A DNA stretch of 64,000 nt from Porphyromonas sp. COT-239 OH1446 (GTDB taxonomy: Bacteria > Bacteroidota > Bacteroidia > Bacteroidales > Porphyromonadaceae): positions 1 to 64,000 of the forward strand of contig NZ_JRAO01000018.1 in assembly GCF_000768875.1 (NCBI RefSeq). The letters are read 5' to 3'. The position numbers and the translations under genes are program-made. Every line of letters starts with the position of its first letter. Position 1 is the first letter of the stretch. Shown piece after piece: positions 51,536-60,021 of the stretch. The notes under the pieces were generated by a model that was given only the letters and a program-made list of their open reading frames with translations, did not search any database and was not told the DNA's origin.

Positions 51536-51853
51536 TTAAGCGACAACTTCCTTTACGAGGATCTCCGTGAACTGCTGGCGATGGCCGTTGAGCTTACGGT
51601 AGCCCTTTCTTCTCTTCTTGTGGAAGACGAGTACCTTGTCTCCTTTAACTAGTGGAGAGAGGACTTCGCACACAACCTTAGCACCCTCTACGACAGGAGC
51701 ACCTACAGTTACGAGGCCATCCTTGTCTGCAAGGAGTACCTTGTCGAACTCAACTACTGAACCACTCTCTGCACCAGCGATGTGGTGCACGAACAAGCGA
51801 CGGCCCTGCTCAACCTTGAACTGCTGTCCTTGAATTTCTACGATAACGTACAT
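51536..51853 (-). CDS. rplU: 50S ribosomal protein L21
   Basis: Binds 23S rRNA. The ATG used here gives the standard opening [17 protein letters not shown] and 105 residues; an upstream in-frame start would add 20 atypical residues. The C-terminal [20 protein letters not shown] matches the family. First gene of the L21-L27 operon, with a leader of about 85 nt from its promoter box. Confidence 0.97.
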   Translation of the reverse strand: MYVIVEIQGQQFKVEQGRRLFVHHIAGAESGSVVEFDKVLLADKDGLVTVGAPVVEGAKVVCEVLSPLVKGDKVLVFHKKRRKGYRKLNGHRQQFTEILVKEVVA

Positions 51854-51946
51854 TTGAATATTACTAATTGAAATTAGTCCCGTAAGGTGGATCAGATTTC
51901 TCGATCTTCTCACTTAATACGCATACCCTACTTAGGAAAATCTGTG

Positions 51947-51954
51947 CAAAGGTA
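51947..51954 (-). promoter_or_regulatory. -7 box TACCTTTG of rplU-rpmA
   Basis: Exact -7 octamer. The resulting leader of about 85 nt is long enough to hold a ribosomal-protein regulatory structure, but I could not recognise one. Confidence 0.5.
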
Positions 51955-52154
51955 ATGCTTCTCTCTGAGACCCGCAAGTCTGCATTAGTATTGTCCCTCG
52001 GATGGTTCTGCTCATTGCTGGGTTCAGAGTCTTGCTACGCTCCCTATCGAAGCCTCTGACACGACCGAAGAGTGAGGACGAACGAGGGCTCCACTGTGCA
52101 TGGATAGCCATCCTGATAGGGGCTCGAGGGAGGCGTTAGGAGAAGCTCCATTTC

Positions 52155-52338
52155 GATCCTATTTATACCTCGGTGTAGGCTTAGATAGGATCGTAAGTGA
52201 GACCCAAATAGGAGCTCCACCACGATCCTACTTACACCTCGATTCAAGTCCTACTTAGATCTCTACGTCGATCTTACTTAGATCTCCATCGAGGCCCTAT
52301 CTGCAACCTCGTCAGTGTCCCTATCTACATCTTCGGAT
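52155..52338. repeat. 23-bp-period repeat, locus D, with inverted units
   Basis: Direct units start at 52155, 52224, 52247, 52270, 52293 and 52316. Between the first and second lies a block (52178-52223) that matches the consensus only on the opposite strand (AGGATCG...AATAGGAGCTCC), so the array contains head-to-head copies. It fills the centre of the 572-bp gap between the divergent rplU and protease genes; the rest holds promoters and no gene. Confidence 0.75.
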
Positions 52339-52383
52339 GTGTCTCATGGATACACATAGGCCGGAAGTGTCAAGCATTCTCTT

Positions 52384-52391
52384 TACCTTTG
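52384..52391 (+). promoter_or_regulatory. -7 box TACCTTTG of the S41 protease gene
   Basis: Exact -7 octamer, 34 nt upstream of the chosen start codon. An AAGGAG sequence at 52407-52412 lies between box and start, one of the few Shine-Dalgarno-like sequences here. Confidence 0.5.
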
Positions 52392-52425
52392 CGGTACATT
52401 GAAACTAAGGAGAACTACAAGCTAT

Positions 52426-54132
52426 ATGTATCGTCAGCGAATGATCAAGAAACTATCCCTAGGCGTCCTGATTGCCCTATCCCTTGGCTGTAGCCTGCCC
52501 ATGCATGGGCAGAATGCCAGCAGTAACAAGAAAAGCTATACCAAGGCTCTCGACGTCATGGGCTCATCAATGGCATTGCTCAATAGGTACTTCGTCGATA
52601 GCGTCAATATCGAGAAGATCAGCAAGATTGGTATCAATGCTATGCTGCATAGCCTAGACCCCTATACAGAGTACTTCTCGGAGGAGGACTCCGAACGTCT
52701 ACGCTTGATTACCACGGGCGAGTACGGAGGGATCGGGGCTATCATTTCCCAACGCCCCGATAGCACTGTTATCATCAACGACCCCATGGAGGGAATGCCT
52801 GCCGCCGAGGCTGGGCTCAAGGCTGGGGATGTGATCCTCGAGGTCAATGGACATGACCATCGCCGCTCGAGCAGCGAGGCCGTAACTAAAGATCTCAAGG
52901 GAGAGCCTGGGAGCATGCTAACGATCCTCGTGCAGCGCATGGGAGAGAAGAAGCCTCGTAAGGTCTCTTTCAAGCGTCGTAAGATTAGGATCAATCCTGT
53001 GTCGTATTACGGAATGATCGATCAAGACCTGGGCTATATCGCCCTCAACTCTTTCCCAAATACTGCCACCATAGAACTCAAGAAAGCTCTCGACAAGCTC
53101 ATGCAAGAGCCCAACCTCAGGGGGCTCGTCCTGGATCTGAGAGGTAATGTCGGAGGACTGCTCGATGAGGCCGTGAAGGTTGTAAACCTCTTCGTCCCCA
53201 AGGGTAAGGCCGTGGTGATGACCAAGCAGCGTGCGGATCTCAAGCAGGACATTACCCTCAAGACGATGACCAGCCCCATTGCCCCCAGGCTTCCCCTAGC
53301 TGTCCTTATCGATTCGGAGACGGCTTCGTCGGCCGAGATCGTCAGCGGTGCACTACAGGATCTAGATCGGGCGGTTATTATCGGGCAGAAGAGCTTCGGC
53401 AAGGGTCTTGTGCAGACCACCATGCAGCTGCCTCACAATGGAGTGCTCAAGCTGACCACGGCCAAGTACTACATCCCTAGTGGCCGCTGCATCCAGCGCA
53501 TTGACTACAAGAAGGTGCGGGATGGGCAGCGTGATGCCGTCTTGCCCGATAGCTTGACCCATACCTTCTACACCGAAGCAGGGCGACCTGTGCGCGATGC
53601 GGGAGGCATCTTGCCCGATATTCAAGTCTCTCGAGACTCCCTTCCTACGATGATGCTTTACCTGGGTATTAACCCCGATGCTTTCGACTGGATCACGGCT
53701 TACACGCTGCGTCATAAGAGCATTGCTTCGCCCACACAGTTCCAGCTCAGCGATGAGGACTATGCAGACTTCGGTCGAATGCTCATCGAGAAGAAGTTCG
53801 ATTACGATCGTCAAACCGCCAAGAGTCTCAGCACCCTCGAGGAGATCTCCAAGATCGAGGGCTACTACACCAAGCATGCGCAGCTCATGCAGCAGCTTCG
53901 AGAGGCTCTCAAGCCAGACCTCAAGCACGATCTCGAGAGCCTTCGTCCGCATATCGAGAGCTTCCTGGAGAGTAGCATTGTCGGACGCTACTACTATCGC
54001 CGTGGAGTCATTGAGAGAGAATTGCTTACCGACAAGGTCGTTCAAGAAGCTAAGGAGGTGCTCAGAGATGCAGCTCGCTACAGCTCTATCCTAAGCCCTA
54101 GTGTGCAAACCGCTACAAGTTCGGCGAAGTAG
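52426..54132 (+). CDS. S41 family carboxy-terminal processing protease with PDZ domain
   Basis: Periplasmic serine protease of the CtpA/tail-specific type. A second ATG five codons later (52441) directly precedes the signal peptide MIKKLSLGVLIALSLGC and is nearly as likely as the one chosen; a TTG further upstream is not favoured. A PDZ domain (residues about 80-170, GIGAIISQRPDSTVIINDPMEG) precedes the protease fold. The catalytic Ser lies in TASSAEIVSG and the Lys in GQKSFGKGLVQT. About 568 residues. The FHA gene follows directly after the stop, so they are cotranscribed. Confidence 0.93.
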   Translation: MYRQRMIKKLSLGVLIALSLGCSLPMHGQNASSNKKSYTKALDVMGSSMALLNRYFVDSVNIEKISKIGINAMLHSLDPYTEYFSEEDSERLRLITTGEYGGIGAIISQRPDSTVIINDPMEGMPAAEAGLKAGDVILEVNGHDHRRSSSEAVTKDLKGEPGSMLTILVQRMGEKKPRKVSFKRRKIRINPVSYYGMIDQDLGYIALNSFPNTATIELKKALDKLMQEPNLRGLVLDLRGNVGGLLDEAVKVVNLFVPKGKAVVMTKQRADLKQDITLKTMTSPIAPRLPLAVLIDSETASSAEIVSGALQDLDRAVIIGQKSFGKGLVQTTMQLPHNGVLKLTTAKYYIPSGRCIQRIDYKKVRDGQRDAVLPDSLTHTFYTEAGRPVRDAGGILPDIQVSRDSLPTMMLYLGINPDAFDWITAYTLRHKSIASPTQFQLSDEDYADFGRMLIEKKFDYDRQTAKSLSTLEEISKIEGYYTKHAQLMQQLREALKPDLKHDLESLRPHIESFLESSIVGRYYYRRGVIERELLTDKVVQEAKEVLRDAARYSSILSPSVQTATSSAK

Positions 54133-54699
54133 ATGAAGAAGATCTTCTGTCCCAAGTGCGATGGGGTGATTATCCTTTCTCATGCACGTCTCAGGGAGAT
54201 CCGTGAGAGCCAAAGTGATCGAGCCGCTATTGTCTGCCCGAGCTGTGGACATCAGCTGCGCATTCGTCTGAGGTCAGCATCCTCTGAGCCTCAGGAGCAG
54301 GGTAGGCAAGCATCTACAGGCGAGAGCCTAGGCCACATTGTCGTCCTGGAGAATGTATTTGGTTACAAGCAGCTCTTCCCTCTTTATCTTGGACTAAATA
54401 GGATAGGGCGACGCAACAAGGATACTCAGACCGATATCCCCATCATTACGGGTGATCCTAGTATGGATCGTCATCATGCCATAATCAAGGTCATGCAGCG
54501 CAAGGGTGGGGGGCTGAGCTTCGCGCTCTCGGATGATGACAGCCGTGTTGGGACTTTCGTCGCTGGGAGGTTGCTCGCTCCTCGTGAGTGGTGCAACCTC
54601 GAGACGGGCGACGTCTTCACCCTTGGGGCGACGAGTGTGATCTTCTCCAGTGATCCATTACCCTCCGAGGCCCAGGAGCAGGTAGAAAGTGATATTTAG
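54133..54699 (+). CDS. Zinc-ribbon plus FHA domain protein
   Basis: A 188-residue cytoplasmic protein with an N-terminal zinc ribbon (CPKC at 6-9 and CPSC near 36-39), a short Ser/Gln-rich linker, and a C-terminal FHA domain starting near residue 72. The FHA motifs NRIGRR, DPSMDRHHAII and VGTFVAGRLLAPREWCNLETGD are in order. FHA domains bind phosphothreonine peptides, so a role in protein-kinase or secretion signalling is plausible but unproven. No Ser/Thr kinase gene is in the window. Transcribed with the protease gene immediately upstream. Confidence 0.87.
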   Translation: MKKIFCPKCDGVIILSHARLREIRESQSDRAAIVCPSCGHQLRIRLRSASSEPQEQGRQASTGESLGHIVVLENVFGYKQLFPLYLGLNRIGRRNKDTQTDIPIITGDPSMDRHHAIIKVMQRKGGGLSFALSDDDSRVGTFVAGRLLAPREWCNLETGDVFTLGATSVIFSSDPLPSEAQEQVESDI

Positions 54700-54761
54700 G
54701 CTCTGTCTCTATATTTTGCTTGGGAATATTAATCTGTTGATACAAACATATTGGAAGAATA

Positions 54762-55733
54762 ATGAATGCCGTAGAAAGAGTTAGAAACATTTTGAACTAT
54801 TGTATCAATGAGGTACAAATGTACCGTCAGTGTCCGAACAGTAAGTACTATAACTTTTGGCCGTGTGATTACAACAATAACTGGTTCAATCACTTTGTTG
54901 AGCATCGAGGCCTGGCGAAGGAGCGGCATCGATTGAATTTCTTTTCTGTATTCGGGAATCCATTACTCCCCAGAATCATTCCCGGTAAAAAGGTCTTTTT
55001 TACTGGAGAAAACTTGGCAGATAATTCCATTCATAGTATTGGAAGGGCGTTTAAGAAGACCTTCCCCGTTTATGATCTCGTTCTTGGTTTTGACTATGAG
55101 GTTGAAGATAGCCGTGTCAACTATATGCGTTTCCCTCTGTGGATAGCTTTTCTCATTGATCCCACCGCTGATTATCAAAAGATTAAAGAGACGATCGAGA
55201 GGATCAATGACCCCTCCACGAGGCTTAATGCCAGCCGAGATCGCTTTGCTTGCCTTGTGGCTAGCCATGATAAGACTGGGATACGTCAGAAGCTGTATGA
55301 TGTACTTATGCCCATTGCCTCAGTTACTTGCCCTGGAAGGTTTCAGAATAATACGAATGAATTGCATGATCTGTATGCAAATGACAAAAGGGAGTATCTG
55401 AAGCTCTTCAAGTTCAATGTTTGTCCTGAGAACTCCTCTACTCCCGGCTATATTACAGAGAAACTATTTGATTCTTTTGCATCAGGTTGTATCCCGATAT
55501 ACTTTGGAGGAGGAACAGAAGAGATAGAACCGGATATCGTTAATCAAGGAGCCTTTATTCGATACTGGGATGATGGTCGAATGGACTGGATGGACACGGT
55601 TCGAGAGCTTTGGGAGTCTCCCTCCGCATACAGAGCTGTGGCCGAAATTCCTCCCTTTAAGGAGCAAGCAGCAGATGTTATCTATGCTTACATGGAGAAT
55701 CTTCATGACAAGCTTGCCGCAATTGTCCGTTAA
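54762..55733 (+). CDS. GT10 family (alpha-1,3) fucosyltransferase
   Basis: Transfers fucose from GDP-fucose to a glycan, probably in lipopolysaccharide or a surface polysaccharide. The 323-residue product has the hallmark GT10 segment FNVCPENSSTPGYITEKLFDSF followed by GCIPIYFGG, and lacks a membrane anchor. DNA here is clearly more A+T-rich and differently coded than the surrounding genes, suggesting horizontal acquisition. The GDP-fucose synthase gene follows 104 bp downstream, supplying the donor sugar. Acceptor and linkage cannot be read; Lewis-type structures are possible. Confidence 0.9.
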   Translation: MNAVERVRNILNYCINEVQMYRQCPNSKYYNFWPCDYNNNWFNHFVEHRGLAKERHRLNFFSVFGNPLLPRIIPGKKVFFTGENLADNSIHSIGRAFKKTFPVYDLVLGFDYEVEDSRVNYMRFPLWIAFLIDPTADYQKIKETIERINDPSTRLNASRDRFACLVASHDKTGIRQKLYDVLMPIASVTCPGRFQNNTNELHDLYANDKREYLKLFKFNVCPENSSTPGYITEKLFDSFASGCIPIYFGGGTEEIEPDIVNQGAFIRYWDDGRMDWMDTVRELWESPSAYRAVAEIPPFKEQAADVIYAYMENLHDKLAAIVR

Positions 55734-55837
55734 GGCGGAAGTGGAGTTAATATGAATACAACAGATTTAGTGGACAGATATACCATAAAGCCCACTAAAA
55801 ATGGTTAGATCTACAACTACTTTTTTATACGAAGTTC

Positions 55838-56926
55838 ATGGAACGTAGTGCCAAGATTTATGTTGCAGGCCATCGAGGCCTCGTCGGTAGTGCCATCCTC
55901 AGAGCCCTTCAAGGGCAGGGGTACACCAATCTAGTAGTTCGAACCCACGCCGAGCTAGACTTAACGGATGCTGTGGCCACACGAGCCTTTTTCGAAGAGG
56001 AGAGGCCCGAGTATGTCTTCCTCGCAGCTGCCAAGGTCGGAGGGATTATGGCAAACAATACCTATCGGGCAGACTTCCTACTCGATAATCTTGCTATCCA
56101 GCAGCATGTGATCGGAGAAAGTCTCCGTACAGGGGTCAAGAAGCTCCTCTTCTTGGGTAGTACCTGCATTTATCCCAAAGAGGCTCCTCAACCCATGAGC
56201 GAAGATTGTCTCTTGACTTCCCCCCTCGAATACACAAACGAACCCTATGCTATTGCGAAGATCGCAGGACTCAAACTCTGCGAGAGTATGAATTTGCAGT
56301 ATGGTACGAACTTCATCGCTGCCATGCCTACGAATCTGTATGGCCCGGGGGATAACTTCGACCTTGAGCGCAGTCATGTCTTGCCCGCAATGCTACGCAA
56401 AATGTTGCTGGCAAGGGCTTTGTCCGAGTCGGACTGGGCATTCATCCGTCGAGACCTTGAGGTGAGACCCCTCCTTCAGCTAGGGGCTCTGAGCGAAGAG
56501 AGCAATGAGGCTATTGCCCAAGTACTAGACGAGCACTATGGCATCAAGGCTAGTGAACTAATCCTTTGGGGCAGTGGGCGGCCTCGCAGGGAGTTCCTTT
56601 GGAGTGAGGATATGGCCCGTGCCTGTGTGTTTCTCATGCAGCAGGTGAACTTCTCTGACCTCATCCCTGAGACAGGCCCTGTGCGCAACTGCCACATTAA
56701 TGTTGGTACTGGAGAGGATATTAGCATCAGTGAGCTGGCTCATTTGATCGCCTATGTCGTTGGCTATAAGGGGAAGATCTCCTTCGATGTTACGAAGCCA
56801 GACGGTACGATGCTGAAGTTAACTGATCCTAGCCGCCTGCATCGCATGGGCTGGAGGCATAGTGTAGGGTTGGACGAGGGGATCGAGCAGCTACACCGTT
56901 GGTATCTCTCTAGCCTTGAGCAATAA
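55838..56926 (+). CDS. fcl: GDP-L-fucose synthase
   Basis: Epimerase-reductase that makes GDP-L-fucose from GDP-4-keto-6-deoxymannose. The 362-residue SDR product has the NADP motif AGHRGLVGSA, the Y-x-x-x-K catalytic motif in EPYAIAKIAG, and the conserved FLGSTCIYPKEAPQP and NLYGPGDNFD segments. Its length is longer than the usual 310-320 residues because of an insertion around residues 190-235. GDP-mannose 4,6-dehydratase (gmd) is not in the window. Confidence 0.94.
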   Translation: MERSAKIYVAGHRGLVGSAILRALQGQGYTNLVVRTHAELDLTDAVATRAFFEEERPEYVFLAAAKVGGIMANNTYRADFLLDNLAIQQHVIGESLRTGVKKLLFLGSTCIYPKEAPQPMSEDCLLTSPLEYTNEPYAIAKIAGLKLCESMNLQYGTNFIAAMPTNLYGPGDNFDLERSHVLPAMLRKMLLARALSESDWAFIRRDLEVRPLLQLGALSEESNEAIAQVLDEHYGIKASELILWGSGRPRREFLWSEDMARACVFLMQQVNFSDLIPETGPVRNCHINVGTGEDISISELAHLIAYVVGYKGKISFDVTKPDGTMLKLTDPSRLHRMGWRHSVGLDEGIEQLHRWYLSSLEQ

Positions 56927-56977
56927 CTTGTCCCCTATAGATTTCCTATGGCTCAGCCGAGAGCTTACGAGCATTAG

Positions 56978-58312
56978 ATGAACGAACAATCCAGCCCGAT
57001 ATGCCTCATCGGATCGAGATCCAGGCCTAGGTTGCTTGTTCTGATGCTTGTTTTTCTTGCCTCGGCCCTCCCTCAGAGCCTATGGGGCAACATGCCACTG
57101 CGTGATAGCCTCTTCTCTTTGCCTCGGGAGGCTTTCGATGCCACGAGTGATTCGCTGGTCAAGCATTTGCTTATAGAGGAGGGTTCGCCTATCCGTCGGA
57201 GCAATCGTGTGCGCCTATTGACCAGTGGGCAGGAGAAGTTCGACGATCTCTTCGACCATATTCGTCAGGCACAGCATCATATTCACATGGAGTACTTCAA
57301 CTTTAGAAATGACTCCATCTCGCATGCTCTCTTTACCTTGCTCGCCGAGAAGGCAGAGCAAGGGGTGGAGATACGCATCCTCTTTGATGACTTTGGCAAC
57401 TGGTCGAATAATCGCCCCCTCAAGCGTCGAGACCTCCTCGAGCTTAGAGATTTGGGAATAGATATTGTCAAGTTTGACCCCATCCGCTTCCCCTATATCA
57501 ATCATGCTAAGAGCCGCGACCATCGTAAGATCGTGGTGATTGATGGCTATATCGGCTATGTCGGGGGGATGAATGTCGCAGACTATTACATCAATGGCCT
57601 ACCTAAGATCGGCCCGTGGAGGGATATTCACATGCGGATCGAGGGGGATGCAGTGCTGGATCTGCAGCAGGTCTTTATTGATATGTGGCGAGGGGAGACT
57701 GGGCGAGACATTTCGGGCTATGGCTACTATATCGGTAGCCCCAATCCGCCCCCTGCGGACTCTGCCATCGCTGTGGCTATTGTCGATCGAGAGCCGAATA
57801 TCAGCCCAGAGGCTATTAAGAGGGCCTATGCGGCCTCGATACAGGTCTCGGACGATAGGGTTCGGATCATCAACCCTTACTTCGTCCCAACGACCTCGAT
57901 TTGGCGAGCTATTCGCTCTTCGCTTAAGCGCGGTATTCAGATCGAGATCATGGTGCCTGAGAAGTCTGACATCCCCTTCACCCCGGATGCGATGTTGCAT
58001 AAGTTGCGTAAGCTATCCCGGCATGGAGCTAAGGTATTACTCTATCAGGGAGGCTTTCATCATTCCAAAATCATGACCGTGGACGATCGCTTCTCAACAG
58101 TAGGGTCTGCTAATCTCAACAGTCGTAGCCTGCGCTATGACTATGAGACGAATGCCTTTATCTTCGATCGGGGCTTTACTGCGGAGCTCGACTCGCTCTT
58201 TGATCGGGACAAAGAGCATTGCATCCCACTGGATGATGACTATTGGGAGCGGAGAAGCCTATGGCGTAAGTTCGTCGGTTGGTTTGCTAATCTACTGACA
58301 CCCTTCCTTTGA
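56978..58312 (+). CDS. Cardiolipin synthase-like phospholipase D family protein
   Basis: Predicted envelope phospholipid transferase with two HKD motifs: HRKIVVIDG in the first half and HSKIMTVDD in the second, each with the HxK(x)4D pattern. The 444-residue product starts with a hydrophobic segment that may be a signal anchor (LLVLMLVFLASALPQSLWG). The HIHMEYFNFRND and WRDIHMRIEGDAV segments match cardiolipin synthases. Function as cardiolipin synthase is likely but other PLD-type activities are possible. Confidence 0.87.
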   Translation: MNEQSSPICLIGSRSRPRLLVLMLVFLASALPQSLWGNMPLRDSLFSLPREAFDATSDSLVKHLLIEEGSPIRRSNRVRLLTSGQEKFDDLFDHIRQAQHHIHMEYFNFRNDSISHALFTLLAEKAEQGVEIRILFDDFGNWSNNRPLKRRDLLELRDLGIDIVKFDPIRFPYINHAKSRDHRKIVVIDGYIGYVGGMNVADYYINGLPKIGPWRDIHMRIEGDAVLDLQQVFIDMWRGETGRDISGYGYYIGSPNPPPADSAIAVAIVDREPNISPEAIKRAYAASIQVSDDRVRIINPYFVPTTSIWRAIRSSLKRGIQIEIMVPEKSDIPFTPDAMLHKLRKLSRHGAKVLLYQGGFHHSKIMTVDDRFSTVGSANLNSRSLRYDYETNAFIFDRGFTAELDSLFDRDKEHCIPLDDDYWERRSLWRKFVGWFANLLTPFL

Positions 58313-58317
58313 ATGAG

Positions 58318-58347
58318 AGATCCGAGGCCTTTACAGGTCTCGGATCT
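58318..58347. terminator. Bidirectional terminator overlapping the BrkB gene end
   Basis: A 13-bp stem (AGATCCGAGGCCT/AGGTCTCGGATCT, one mismatch) with loop TTAC, followed on the plus strand by TTTTCACTTT. The loop contains the stop codon of the minus-strand gene. Confidence 0.7.
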
Positions 58348-59695
58348 TTTCACTTTGAGTATTCGCCAGGCATGCTGATCGGGCTCTGAGCATAGCCTCC
58401 CATTCGGCTGAGAAGCGTTCGTTCCTGTCTATCTTAAAGTCCTCCACCCCATGTCGATCGATCAGGTCGAGGACGTAGCCTACAGTCAAGAGTTCGGGGT
58501 CAAAGGCTGGCTGATAATAGACCCCCTCAGGGTCGCTGGAGAGGCGCACTTCGACGATGAGGCCTAGCCTACGCAGCAGTGTAAGTGAGCGTCCCAGCAT
58601 GCGGGCAGGGATCTTGCATTCGCTCGAGAGACGTGCCGCATCGTAGGGTGGGAGGTAGGGGTCGGCGAAGTGCTTGGTCATGCGGCTGAGGATGATCAGA
58701 GTGACGAAGTCTTGGTAACGCCTAGAGGCATTGTCGCTGGCAGCCTCGAAGTAGAAGTTGCCTACATTCTGTATTGAGTGGCTCAGTTGTGCTCCGAATA
58801 GGGTAATCACCCAGGAGAGCTGTAGCCAGAGGAGCAGTAGGGGAAAGGCCGCAAAGCTCCCATAGATCGCATTGTATCGAGAGATCCATAGTACCCCGCT
58901 GATGTAGAGGGCTTGGAAGATCTGAAAGGCCGATCCTGCGATCACCCCTGCGATCAATGCAGGCATGAAGCGCACTCGTACATTCGGCATGAATTTGTAT
59001 AACCCGAAGAAGAGTATGATCGAGAGTGCATAGGGGAGAAATTTGAAGAGCTGTGCCGTCAGCGGGCCAATAATCATGAGGTCGCTGAGGTAGGTATTCT
59101 TGATCGTTGTCATGAAGATCGTTACCCCACTGGAAAGGATCATCAGCACAGGGATAAGGACGAATATTCCGAGGTAATTGATGATCCTACGCCCCCAGGA
59201 GCGTCGGTGTGGAGCCTGCCAAATATCGTTGAAGGTATCCTCAATGTCCACGACGAGCATCAGCACGGTGTAGAGCAGGATCAGGAGACCCAAGCCGACG
59301 AAGAGCCCCCCCTGAACTTGGTTTAGATAATTCTCCACATATTCGAAGCCTCGCTGTAGCTCCTCCTCATGCCCAGGAAGAGCCTTGTTGAGCCCATTGC
59401 GTACTACATGCTGTAGCCCAAAGCCCTTGGCAATGCCGACAATGACGGCTAGCATGGGGACTAGGGATAGGATGGTACTATAGGTGAGCGATGAGGCCTT
59501 GCTGTAGAGGTTCGTTTGGAAGAAGCTATTTACGCTCATCGAAAAAGCCTTGATGGCAGAGATGCCAATAGCTTTAGACCCCGAGAGCTCATCATGGCTG
59601 ATGCGCCACATATCGAGCGTGAGGAAGCGGAAGCCCTTGATAAATCTGAGGCGTAGATTGCGCAGTATGGCCGATAGGCGGGTTTGTTTATTCAT
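58331..59695 (-). CDS. YihY/virulence factor BrkB family membrane protein
   Basis: Inner-membrane protein of the YihY/BrkB family; the E. coli homologue was once, wrongly, named RNase BN, and the function remains unknown. The 454-residue product has six hydrophobic segments in its N-terminal 300 residues, with the family signatures SLTYSTILSLVPMLAV and YNAIYGSFAAFPLLLLWLQLSW. The C-terminal 130 residues look like a winged-helix domain (RLSSECKIPARMLGRSLTLLRRLGLI). Confidence 0.9.
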   Translation of the reverse strand: MNKQTRLSAILRNLRLRFIKGFRFLTLDMWRISHDELSGSKAIGISAIKAFSMSVNSFFQTNLYSKASSLTYSTILSLVPMLAVIVGIAKGFGLQHVVRNGLNKALPGHEEELQRGFEYVENYLNQVQGGLFVGLGLLILLYTVLMLVVDIEDTFNDIWQAPHRRSWGRRIINYLGIFVLIPVLMILSSGVTIFMTTIKNTYLSDLMIIGPLTAQLFKFLPYALSIILFFGLYKFMPNVRVRFMPALIAGVIAGSAFQIFQALYISGVLWISRYNAIYGSFAAFPLLLLWLQLSWVITLFGAQLSHSIQNVGNFYFEAASDNASRRYQDFVTLIILSRMTKHFADPYLPPYDAARLSSECKIPARMLGRSLTLLRRLGLIVEVRLSSDPEGVYYQPAFDPELLTVGYVLDLIDRHGVEDFKIDRNERFSAEWEAMLRARSACLANTQSEKIRDL

Positions 59696-59767
59696 TCTTT
59701 GTTGTCGAGGTAAATCTATGCACCATTACAGACCTCAGAGAGACGTCGGGGCGGCTGAGGATCTAAG

Positions 59768-59775
59768 CAAAGGTA
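59768..59775 (-). promoter_or_regulatory. -7 box TACCTTTG of the BrkB family gene
   Basis: Exact -7 octamer, 72 nt upstream of the start codon. Confidence 0.5.
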
Positions 59776-59850
59776 GTAAATCTCTCTAAGCTCTACCTCC
59801 ACAGCATCTTGAGCATTTATCAGATCTAACGCCACTGGTCTCCCTCTAGG

Positions 59851-60012
59851 AATTCAAGTAGGATCGATGATGAGATCTAAGTAGGAGTTCGAGTGAAGTC
59901 CTATCTGATCCTCGAGTGAGATCCTATCTATATCTCCACTGCGACTCTATTTTATGTCTCTACGGAGTTCTTATTGGCCGCTCGCCCGCGATCCTATCTA
60001 GATCCTTTTACG
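59851..60012. repeat. 23-bp-period repeat, locus E, with inverted units
   Basis: Direct units start at 59897, 59920, 59943 (24 nt), 59967 and 59990. The block 59851-59896 matches the consensus on the other strand (AAGTAGGATCG, AAGTAGGAGTTC), so inverted copies flank the direct array, as at locus D. It fills the 326-bp gap between the BrkB and glycosyltransferase genes, both on the minus strand. No gene is present. Confidence 0.75.
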
Positions 60013-60021
60013 ATATGATCT

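Noticed and set aside
52399-52425. TTG start for the S41 protease
   Set aside because: It lies right after the -7 box and puts extra residues before the signal peptide; the later ATGs fit better.
56913-56923. An 11-nt match to the overlapping CRISPR spacers near the end of the GDP-fucose synthase gene
   Set aside because: GCCTTGAGCAA alone is too short for a protospacer; flanking bases do not match, so self-targeting is not supported.
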